From the NCBI GenBank assembly GCA_020343595.1, contig CP070802.1, forward strand, positions 834,584 through 874,331: a stretch of DNA of 39,748 nucleotides. The letters run 5' to 3'. Source of the DNA: Caldifarciminota bacterium. Its GTDB lineage: Bacteria; Hydrothermota; Tepidihabitantia; SM23-42. This document shows positions 7,589 through 14,284 of the stretch, piece after piece; position 1 is the first letter of the stretch; the number at the start of each line of letters is the position of its first letter. The notes under the pieces are model-generated. The model saw nothing but the letters and a program-made list of their open reading frames with translations, was not told the origin of the DNA and did not search any database. The position numbers and the translations under genes are program-made.

Positions 7589-9502
7589 TCAATCAAAGCT
7601 GTAGCCGGCACACATCACGTCACGCGGAATTTCATCATAGAACGGCGACAAATCGGTATAACTAGGCCCGGCACGGAACATATCCCGCTGTCGCGCATAT
7701 GTCATGTATAATTGCTTGCGCGCGCGTGTGATGCCGACATACAGAAGCCTTCTCTCTTCCTCGTATTGTTTCGGATCTTTCTGTGATTTGTAATGGGGGA
7801 TCAAACCGTCCTCGAATCCGGTGATAAAGACGACATCGAATTCCAGTCCCTTTGCATTATGCAGGGTCATAAGATTCACCCGTTCGGTTGATTCGTTCCA
7901 ATCATCGATATCACTACGCAAAGACACTTCCTCAAGATAATCATTCAGAGTCGCGTCCGGTCTTTCCCGTACGTAATCCTTCATCGAAATCAATAACTCT
8001 TCTACATTCTTACGTCTGATATAATCGCGCTCGGTCCGATCCTCGCTTAGACTGCTCAAATATCCGCTATCCTTTACTACCTGCATCGCCAGTTCATAGA
8101 TGTCGACCTGCTGCTGTGATTTGATATGCCGGTCCATCATTTTCGTGAAGTCCCTTATTCTTTTACGTGTGCCGGTATTTATCCGCTTTATGCTCTCTAT
8201 CTCGTGTAGTGCCTCATAAATACTCATGCCTTCCTTTTCGCAATAGGCGGTTATCTTTTCAATGGTCTCATGACCGATCTTTCGTGACGGGATGTTTATT
8301 ATTCTCTTCAAACTCACGGCGTCGTCCGGATTGTTTATGACACGAAGATAGGCGAGGACGTTCTTTATCTCTGCCCGTTCATAGAAACGCAAGGACCCAA
8401 CGACCTCATAGGGAATGCGATAAGTTATGAAACACTCCTCGAATAATCGGGACTGGTAATTGACCCGGTAGAATACCGCGATATCGCCGAGGCTGACATC
8501 CTTCAATCGCAGTTCCATTATCTTCCGTGCAACATACGCGGCTTCGGTATAGGAATCATCAGCATCAAAGAACACGATCTTCTCCCCTGTTTCGTTATCG
8601 CACCAGAGGGTCTTCGATTTGCGGTATTCATTATTGCTGACTACTGCCGAAGCAGCCTTTAGTATTCTTCGCGTCGATCGGTAATTTTGCTGTAATTTGA
8701 TAACGGTTGTGTCCGGAAAATCAGCCTCGAAGTCGAGGATATTCTTGATCTCGGCGCCGCGCCACGAATATATCGATTGATCGTCATCACCCACGACACA
8801 GAGATTACGGTGCCTTTCTGCCAGCATCTTTGTCAACACGTACTGCGCGCGGTTGGTGTCCTGGTACTCGTCAACGAGGATGTATTTGAATTTGTTCTGG
8901 TAGTATTCGAGTATGTCCCTATCGGTCTTGAAGAGTTCTACCACCTTCATTATTAAATCATCGAAATCAAGCGCATTGTATTCAGACAGTTTTTTGCTGT
9001 ACAGGTTGTATATATGCCGTAATGTATCATCTTCTATCGCGCTCGCCGGCGCTAGATTTTCTTTTACATTGTCTATAACTGCGGCAACATATGCCGGCGA
9101 AAAAGCCTTCGTGTCTATTTCAAGATCGGATAGACACTCCTTTACAACGCTTATCTGATCGTACTCATCATAGATGACAAAATTCCTTTTGATACCAATC
9201 CTCTCCGCTCCGCCTCTCAATATCTTGGCGCACGTTGAATGGAATGTCCTTATCCAAACATCGTGGTTACTCCCCAGGAGATTCTGGATTCTTGATTGCA
9301 TTTCGCCGGCTGCTTTGTTAGTGAACGTTATTGCCAGTATATTCTTCGGATCGACGTGTTTGCTTCTGATCAAATATGCGATCCGAAAGGTGATCACCCT
9401 TGTCTTCCCGCTGCCAGCGCCGGCCAGGATCAGAATCGGACCCCTGGTGATCTTCACCGCCTTTTGCTGCTCAGGGTTCAATTGCGCGAGTAATTCATCC
9501 AT
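7589..9502 (-). CDS. pcrA: UvrD/PcrA-type superfamily 1A DNA helicase
   Basis: ATP-driven 3'-5' DNA unwinding in repair and replication restart. All SF1A motifs are visible in order: LAGAGSGKTRVITFR (Walker A, Lys33), TFTNKAAGEM (Ia), VDEYQDTNRAQY (II), VVGDDDQSIYSWRGAE (III), QQNYRS (IV), MTLHNAKGLEFDVVFITGFE (V) and EERRLLYVGITRARKQLY (VI). The start is placed at ATG 9502 (MDELLAQLNPEQQKAV, the usual PcrA N-terminus). An in-frame ATG at 9562 would add 20 residues, but that stretch contains the promoter. The 637-residue protein is shorter than typical PcrA/UvrD (about 720-740) and stops soon after motif VI, so the C-terminal Tudor-like RNA-polymerase-binding tail seems absent. pcrA versus uvrD is a naming choice. 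Confidence 0.93.
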   Translation of the reverse strand: MDELLAQLNPEQQKAVKITRGPILILAGAGSGKTRVITFRIAYLIRSKHVDPKNILAITFTNKAAGEMQSRIQNLLGSNHDVWIRTFHSTCAKILRGGAERIGIKRNFVIYDEYDQISVVKECLSDLEIDTKAFSPAYVAAVIDNVKENLAPASAIEDDTLRHIYNLYSKKLSEYNALDFDDLIMKVVELFKTDRDILEYYQNKFKYILVDEYQDTNRAQYVLTKMLAERHRNLCVVGDDDQSIYSWRGAEIKNILDFEADFPDTTVIKLQQNYRSTRRILKAASAVVSNNEYRKSKTLWCDNETGEKIVFFDADDSYTEAAYVARKIMELRLKDVSLGDIAVFYRVNYQSRLFEECFITYRIPYEVVGSLRFYERAEIKNVLAYLRVINNPDDAVSLKRIINIPSRKIGHETIEKITAYCEKEGMSIYEALHEIESIKRINTGTRKRIRDFTKMMDRHIKSQQQVDIYELAMQVVKDSGYLSSLSEDRTERDYIRRKNVEELLISMKDYVRERPDATLNDYLEEVSLRSDIDDWNESTERVNLMTLHNAKGLEFDVVFITGFEDGLIPHYKSQKDPKQYEEERRLLYVGITRARKQLYMTYARQRDMFRAGPSYTDLSPFYDEIPRDVMCAGYSFD

Positions 9503-9509
9503 TTTTTCC

Positions 9510-9537
9510 ATTATAGCATTATTCAGTTCTGAGTCAA
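9510..9537 (-). promoter_or_regulatory. Promoter of the helicase gene, leaderless type
   Basis: TTGACT (9537-9532), 16-bp spacer, TATAAT (9515-9510). Seven bases separate the -10 from ATG 9502. It lies inside the longer possible reading frame, which argues against the upstream start at 9562. Confidence 0.8.
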
Positions 9538-9561
9538 GCAATGCACCCCGATATTGTTTCA

Positions 9562-9589
9562 TTGACTATTCCGGATTCATTGATATAAT
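9562..9589 (+). promoter_or_regulatory. Promoter of the C25 peptidase gene
   Basis: TTGACT (9562-9567), 16-bp spacer, TATAAT (9584-9589); predicted start near 9596. The leader of about ten bases contains GGAGG (9597-9601), four bases before ATG 9606. Back-to-back with the helicase promoter, 24 bp between the -35 boxes. Confidence 0.75.
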
Positions 9590-9605
9590 CTCCCATGGAG
9601 GATAA

Positions 9606-11138
9606 ATGATCCGAACAACAATAGTGTTGCTGTCTGTGACTTTTTTGTTTGGCTCCAACATAGAGGAAATACCGTTACTCAAGTGGGTAGATCCGCACGG
9701 GAGCAAGCCAGGTACTTATGAAGAATGGATAAAGGATCACCCGTACCGTCCATTCAGTTGTCTGCTCAATCGAGTATTCCAGGGAGACGGCCACCTTGGC
9801 AATGTCGCCATTCTCACTGATCAGACCATCGCCCCACATTTGGACACCGAAATCGAACAACTAGCACAATTCTTGACTACAGAAGGCTACACCGTATTCG
9901 ACTACCAGACATCTGGAGGTACCCCTGAGACACTGCGTACTTTTCTACAACAGATATACGGCACAGATTCGATCGAAGGCGCGCTGCTAATAGGCAACCT
10001 GCCGGTTGCATGGTTTGAAGTATATGACTACGGCGGAGGTCTCGTTCAGTTCCCGATGGACCTATTCTATATGGACCTTGACGGCAACTGGCTCGATACG
10101 ATAAGTACCGGCAATGGCAGGTACGATGGGCACGTTGGAAACACCAATCTCGAAATCTATGTCGGCAGGTTACTCCCGACCGGTATTGGCCTAGACACGG
10201 TCGTGTTGAGAAATTACTTTGCCAAGAACAAGAGTTACCGTGAAGGTACAATGAACTTGCAGAAACGCGCGCTCGTCTTTGTCGATGACGACTGGTTGTC
10301 ATGGGCTCCGATATGGGCTGCCGATGTAGCTCTACTCTTTGTCGATACCACTAACTACTGGCACCCAGAAACGACAAGGGCATCTCTGTACCGGACTAGA
10401 CTGGACACCATGCAGACCTGGGTATCGGTATTCGCGCATTCATCTCCAAGCGTACACCAATTCACGTACAACAGTGGAGCCCAACACGATTACTACTATG
10501 CAAGTGAGTACACAAGCCAAAACCCGCCTACGAATTTCTATAATTTCTTCGCATGCTCTTTCTGCCGCTACACACAGGCTGGCTACGGTGGCGGTCAAGC
10601 CATATTCAATGAAGAATTTGGAATCGGCGCAATCGGTTCGACGAAATCCGGCAGCATGCTCGACTTCCAATTCTTCTACCGGCCACTTGGCGAGCAGAAG
10701 ACAATGGGCGAAGCATTCCGTTACTGGTTTGACTGTATCTACGACTCCATCGGAATGACACTTGAAAGGATCTGCTGGCACTACGGAATGACCCTCCTCG
10801 GCGACCCGTTTCTAAGGCCAACCGGTCACAGCACAAGGATCGCGGAGAACATCAATGATAACCTACCGTCCAGCTTCCTCTCTATCAGCAATCCGGTGAG
10901 TGACTGGGTAAACATTAGTTTGCAGCTCGCTAGCGCACAGCATGTAGAGCTGATTGTTTACGATTGCTTGGGACGCAAACTGAATACGGTCTACACCGGC
11001 AGATTGAGCGCCGGTAATAACCATATGCAGTTCAGTATGAAGGATAAGAATGACGTACCACTGCCGACCGGGATTTATTTGCTGCACGCTGGGATCGGAA
11101 CCGACGTCGTTGTCGCCAAGATAGTCAAGATCGAATAA
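9606..11138 (+). CDS. Gingipain-like C25 family cysteine peptidase with C-terminal sorting domain
   Basis: Exported protein of 510 residues: signal peptide (about 1-17), a C25 caspase-like region (about 60-420) and a C-terminal beta-sandwich (about 428-510) ending in VVVAKIVKIE. That end has the SNPVSDWVNI and GIYLL patterns of type IX sorting domains. Candidate catalytic residues are His278 in VSVFAHSSPS and Cys317 (or Cys320) in NFFACSFCRYTQ, followed by a Gly-rich GIGAIGSTKSGS stretch, the usual order in C25 enzymes. AHSS replaces the more common GHG. Arg/Lys specificity cannot be assigned. It likely acts at the cell surface or is released. The gene is monocistronic, with its own promoter and a strong terminator. 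Confidence 0.85.
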   Translation: MIRTTIVLLSVTFLFGSNIEEIPLLKWVDPHGSKPGTYEEWIKDHPYRPFSCLLNRVFQGDGHLGNVAILTDQTIAPHLDTEIEQLAQFLTTEGYTVFDYQTSGGTPETLRTFLQQIYGTDSIEGALLIGNLPVAWFEVYDYGGGLVQFPMDLFYMDLDGNWLDTISTGNGRYDGHVGNTNLEIYVGRLLPTGIGLDTVVLRNYFAKNKSYREGTMNLQKRALVFVDDDWLSWAPIWAADVALLFVDTTNYWHPETTRASLYRTRLDTMQTWVSVFAHSSPSVHQFTYNSGAQHDYYYASEYTSQNPPTNFYNFFACSFCRYTQAGYGGGQAIFNEEFGIGAIGSTKSGSMLDFQFFYRPLGEQKTMGEAFRYWFDCIYDSIGMTLERICWHYGMTLLGDPFLRPTGHSTRIAENINDNLPSSFLSISNPVSDWVNISLQLASAQHVELIVYDCLGRKLNTVYTGRLSAGNNHMQFSMKDKNDVPLPTGIYLLHAGIGTDVVVAKIVKIE

Positions 11139-11139
11139 T

Positions 11140-11168
11140 AAAAAAGGGCAGCCATGCTGCCCTTTTTT
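11140..11168. terminator. Bidirectional rho-independent terminator
   Basis: GGGCAGC (11146-11152), three-base loop CAT, GCTGCCC (11156-11162), flanked by six As on the left and eight Ts on the right, so the full palindrome is 13 bp per arm. It lies between two convergent genes (stops at 11138 and 11185) and can serve both. Confidence 0.93.
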
Positions 11169-11184
11169 TTCTTCCACCTGTTCG

Positions 11185-12132
11185 CTAACGTAGCTTTATC
11201 ACCTTCTCAAGTCCGTTACCGTAGGTATCAGCAAAGAAATACACACCAGGCGAGACGGTCTTGCCCGCATCATCCCGGCCGTCCCAACTAACCGATATCT
11301 GATTTCCGATAACAGATACCTGACTTGAAATATCCCTCACCAACCGTCCTGCCGCGTCATATATTCTGAATGACGGAATTCCGACATCAGATATCTGACA
11401 GCGGATAGCTGTCTCGGTTCGGAACGGGTTTGGATAGACACTGAAGGTGCTCAGTGGTTCAGAACCGTATTCGTTGATACCGGTCGGACTGGACACGACT
11501 ATATCATCACAATTGGTCGAGCTGAAAGCAAGAGCATTGAAGAAGTATATCCCAAAATAGCCCTTCGTAACACGATTATCGATGAACGGAGACCCAGGTA
11601 GCTCAACATCGTCGTAGTATGCCCAGATCGAATCTGCCACGATCTTTATCTTAAACTTATGCCAGGATGATGATGCCGGTATCCCACCAGGAATCTCTCC
11701 AGCTGTCCATTCCCTGATGACCGAGGGTGTAGCACCGGTGATATGACGCAGCATGAGCCGTGCACTATTATCAAAATCAGAAACCATGTGATACATTGCA
11801 TTCACACCGGTCGCCGTGTCGATCCTCACGCACAGCCCGTTATAAGACCCCATTGCCGGACTGACCTCGGTGAATATCCACGCTTCGGCAATGTAATCAT
11901 TAAGGTCATAGCTGCCAGCGTACATGGCAGCGATCGGCGCAGAATCATTCGAAACACTGCCAATCCATGAATCGCCGCCAGGAGTGGTCGGATCATTCAC
12001 GACATCCATAGTCGTGTATATCACCCATGGGTCCCACTGCAATTGAGTGGCCCCACCAGTAAAGTGCTCTTCATAGAGTATCTGACCGAAGAGCATGCTA
12101 CTCAATAACATAATGGTACATATCAACTTCAT
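11185..12132 (-). CDS. Secreted LamG/concanavalin-like protein with type IX sorting domain
   Basis: 315 residues: signal peptide (MKLICTIMLLSSMLFG), a beta-rich domain (about 20-210) resembling LamG/DUF1080-like jelly rolls (SWHKFKIKIVADSIWAYYDD and GYFGIYFF are typical strand patterns), then a C-terminal sorting domain (about 230-315). That domain carries FSVYPNPF, FRIYDAAGRLV, WDGRDDAGKTVSPGVYF and a Lys/Arg-rich end. GRDDAGK..SPGVYF is the hallmark of FlgD-like/type IX C-terminal domains. It probably binds a surface glycan or acts as a lectin-like adhesin, with no evidence for a ligand. A strong ribosome binding site (AGGAGGTG) precedes the ATG. Short GATAYCTGA repeats lie inside the sorting domain (see findings). 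Confidence 0.85.
   Translation of the reverse strand: MKLICTIMLLSSMLFGQILYEEHFTGGATQLQWDPWVIYTTMDVVNDPTTPGGDSWIGSVSNDSAPIAAMYAGSYDLNDYIAEAWIFTEVSPAMGSYNGLCVRIDTATGVNAMYHMVSDFDNSARLMLRHITGATPSVIREWTAGEIPGGIPASSSWHKFKIKIVADSIWAYYDDVELPGSPFIDNRVTKGYFGIYFFNALAFSSTNCDDIVVSSPTGINEYGSEPLSTFSVYPNPFRTETAIRCQISDVGIPSFRIYDAAGRLVRDISSQVSVIGNQISVSWDGRDDAGKTVSPGVYFFADTYGNGLEKVIKLR
11294..11398. repeat. Dispersed GATA(T/C)CTGA 9-mers inside a sorting-domain coding region
   Basis: Three copies: GATATCTGA at 11294-11302 and 11390-11398, GATACCTGA at 11315-11323. The last lies in the 12-bp palindrome TCAGATATCTGA (11387-11398). On the coding strand they spell QISD/SQVS-like peptides. Confidence 0.55.
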
Positions 12133-12230
12133 AACACCTCCTTCTCTCTTAGAGGGCTAACAGAAGGCTAAAAAGAGGCTTAGAGAAGGCTGCGAAGGCC
12201 CCCTTGTCCTCTTCGACCCTCTCATGCCAT

Positions 12231-13088
12231 CTATTCTTTCGGTCGTTCTGGCACAGTCCTGATCCCGCGCTTCCGCCCCGGTGTGTTATCGAACTCCTCG
12301 ATGATGTAGAACAACAGAAGCGGATACAAGCGAGGGAATTCACCATGCATATATGAATGTGCCAGGTTTACAAACTCAAGCAATTTCTTTTCGGAAGGCA
12401 ACGCATTCTTGTCATCCGGGTGCACGATCCGTGCGATCGTTCTCAACTCGATCGAAGGAATATCAAGAAAGACCAGGGTTGCGATCGGGTTATCCATGAT
12501 ATTGAGAAAGGTATGGGTTTCAAAATCAGGAGTAGCATACAACTCAAGTGACGTCTGCTTACGCCAGTCGATGAAATCCGGGTTCTCGTAGAATGAAGTT
12601 AGCACATCCATCTTCTCTTTCATCGAACTTTCGTAGGTATCACGTAAGCGTTTTATCGCGGTATCGATGTTCTCATCCTTCGGTGCCAGACCGATGCCCT
12701 TGATCGCGTTATTCAATGTGAATTCCGAATCAAGCCGGCCGAGTCCGTAGGTGGCGACTGCGCCCGAATGAGGACCGCCAAAGCCAGGCATCTGCCCGGT
12801 CTTTATGTGCTCAAGAAACTCGATACGCTTGGTCGTATTCCACTCGATGAAATCCTTGCTGGCGCTACGAATATTGAAATCATGCCACTCGTTGTCGATC
12901 CGTGCCTTGATAATACCCTTCTCGTATCCTGAAATATCCACGGATGGCTGGGTGAAGCCGCCATTCTGCCAGAAATTCTTCGTGCCTTTCTCTAGTTTGC
13001 CTGACCAGAGCAATTTCGGTATTTTGCCGAAGAAAACGACGACCGGTGCCAAAAACCCGAGTGTCTTCAAGAAACTTCTTCTATCCAT
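12231..13088 (-). CDS. Tat-signal-bearing protein of unknown function
   Basis: 285 residues, not recognised. It starts MDRRSFLKTLGFLAPVVVFF, a twin-arginine motif (RRSFLK) followed by a hydrophobic h-region, so export by the Tat system, possibly staying membrane-tethered, is expected. The rest is soluble, mixed alpha/beta to mostly helical, with a conserved-looking MPGFGGPHSGAVATYG stretch (about 100-115) and a Trp/Asp-rich middle. No cofactor motif (heme CxxCH, FeS, molybdopterin) is visible, so the reason for Tat export is unclear. An excellent AAAGGAGGT precedes ATG 13088. It lies between the PorV-like gene and the LamG-like gene on the same strand, separated by 159 and 98 bases. Confidence 0.8.
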   Translation of the reverse strand: MDRRSFLKTLGFLAPVVVFFGKIPKLLWSGKLEKGTKNFWQNGGFTQPSVDISGYEKGIIKARIDNEWHDFNIRSASKDFIEWNTTKRIEFLEHIKTGQMPGFGGPHSGAVATYGLGRLDSEFTLNNAIKGIGLAPKDENIDTAIKRLRDTYESSMKEKMDVLTSFYENPDFIDWRKQTSLELYATPDFETHTFLNIMDNPIATLVFLDIPSIELRTIARIVHPDDKNALPSEKKLLEFVNLAHSYMHGEFPRLYPLLLFYIIEEFDNTPGRKRGIRTVPERPKE

Positions 13089-13116
13089 ACTACCTCCTTT
13101 CGCAGAGACTAAGCAC

Positions 13117-13157
13117 CAAATAACAAATCACAAAACCCAAATTACAAACAAAATACG
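13117..13157 (-). repeat. TTTG-rich intergenic repeat, copy 1
   Basis: On the minus strand this reads as TTTG-phased sequence including TGTGATTTGTTATTTG (13132-13117). A copy on the plus strand at 24601-24616 differs at one of 16 positions, and both lie near TTGGGTTTT. Both are in intergenic DNA. Confidence 0.6.
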
Positions 13158-13247
13158 TTCCATTCATCAAGTATCGTCTTGCTCGCTGTTGTCATATTGC
13201 CAGCAAGTTCTCCCTGTCTTCGATTTTCCTTTCACCGTTTCACAGTG

Positions 13248-14276
13248 TCAAAATCCGATGAGCAGCGAGAACCGGTGGGTTGCTTCCAACACATCCATAT
13301 CGACGTAGGCATAGTCGAATGCAAAGGTTCGCTGTCCAATACTGAACCTCATACCTGTCCCCGCGGTGTATTCTTGCGTATCGTAATTGAATTTGTAGCC
13401 ACCGCGGAGAAATAGCGTATTGTAAAGACCATATTCCAATCCCACCTGTAACTTCTCCTCGCCATCGTTAGGATGTATCCCATCCACTGCCAGTGTCACT
13501 CTGTGAATATCACTGCTCGCAAGGGCTTCACCAGGTCCAAAAAGGTCCAGTGCAACGCCTAACTTGAAAGCGAGCGGCAGTGGGAACGATTCCGTGGTGA
13601 GCCTCGCCTCGACTTCAGGGTTGCCCGTATATTCTGGCCACGGGTCGGTCTGTACGATCAGATCATTACCGAACAGTTGCATTCGTCCGCCGTAATTAGC
13701 CAGACACATTCCCAGGCGGGCACCCTTGAGCGGAGTACGCAGTATTGAGCCAACATCCAGCGCAAACGTCGAGGCACTTTCATTGAACAACTTCTGCTGG
13801 ATATACTTACCCGAAATCCCGATCGAAAGCCGATCTGAAAGGAAAGCCGATACCGTAATACCGAGCAAGCCATCTACATAGCTGAATTCCTGACCCGTAC
13901 CCTCCGGATCCTCGACCGTTGTGACCTCAATTGCATCAGAATACAGGAAAGAACCCCACAAAGCAAAATTAACCCTCTGCGTTGGCAATATGAACGTAGC
14001 ATAGTTGTACGTGAGATCGGCAAACCATACTGTGTAGCCACCCATGAAGTGAGCAGTTCTGATCTCGGCAATGCCGGCAGGATTATAATATATCCCGGAT
14101 GGATCATTAGCCAGAGCGACAAAGGCACCACCCATAGCTACAGGCCGTGCTCCATACTCGATCTTCAAGAAAGGCGCTGCAGTAGTTCCGACCTTGGTAA
14201 AACAGTAACCCAAAGAAATGCATACCATGATCAGAACGGCGACTGTTTTGATTCTGTATGTTAGTATATTCACCAT
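13248..14276 (-). CDS. PorV/PorQ family outer-membrane beta-barrel protein
   Basis: 342 residues: signal peptide, then the PorV-type start (PFLKIEYGARPVAMGGAFVALANDPSGIYYNPAGIAEI), the clearest diagnostic of this FadL-like barrel family, and alternating amphipathic strands ending THRFSLLIGF with a terminal Phe typical of outer-membrane barrels. In Bacteroidota, PorV shuttles type IX cargo to the attachment complex. Here it lies eight bases downstream of a large protein with a sorting domain, which suggests a dedicated partner (inference). AGGAG precedes ATG 14276. It is last of three closely spaced genes. Other family members are general porins, so a transport role is also possible. Confidence 0.88.
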   Translation of the reverse strand: MVNILTYRIKTVAVLIMVCISLGYCFTKVGTTAAPFLKIEYGARPVAMGGAFVALANDPSGIYYNPAGIAEIRTAHFMGGYTVWFADLTYNYATFILPTQRVNFALWGSFLYSDAIEVTTVEDPEGTGQEFSYVDGLLGITVSAFLSDRLSIGISGKYIQQKLFNESASTFALDVGSILRTPLKGARLGMCLANYGGRMQLFGNDLIVQTDPWPEYTGNPEVEARLTTESFPLPLAFKLGVALDLFGPGEALASSDIHRVTLAVDGIHPNDGEEKLQVGLEYGLYNTLFLRGGYKFNYDTQEYTAGTGMRFSIGQRTFAFDYAYVDMDVLEATHRFSLLIGF

Positions 14277-14284
14277 GGCTTCTC

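Noticed and set aside
9503..9562. 20-residue N-terminal extension of the helicase
   Set aside because: Contains the -10 and -35 boxes of its own promoter; the family N-terminus begins at ATG 9502.
9174..9605. Plus-strand reading frame of 143 codons ending at the C25 start
   Set aside because: Antisense to helicase motif I-II coding sequence and runs through both promoters.
12139..12230. AGAAGGCT-like near-repeats between two minus-strand genes
   Set aside because: Short, purine-rich and irregular; no hairpin or convincing unit could be defined.
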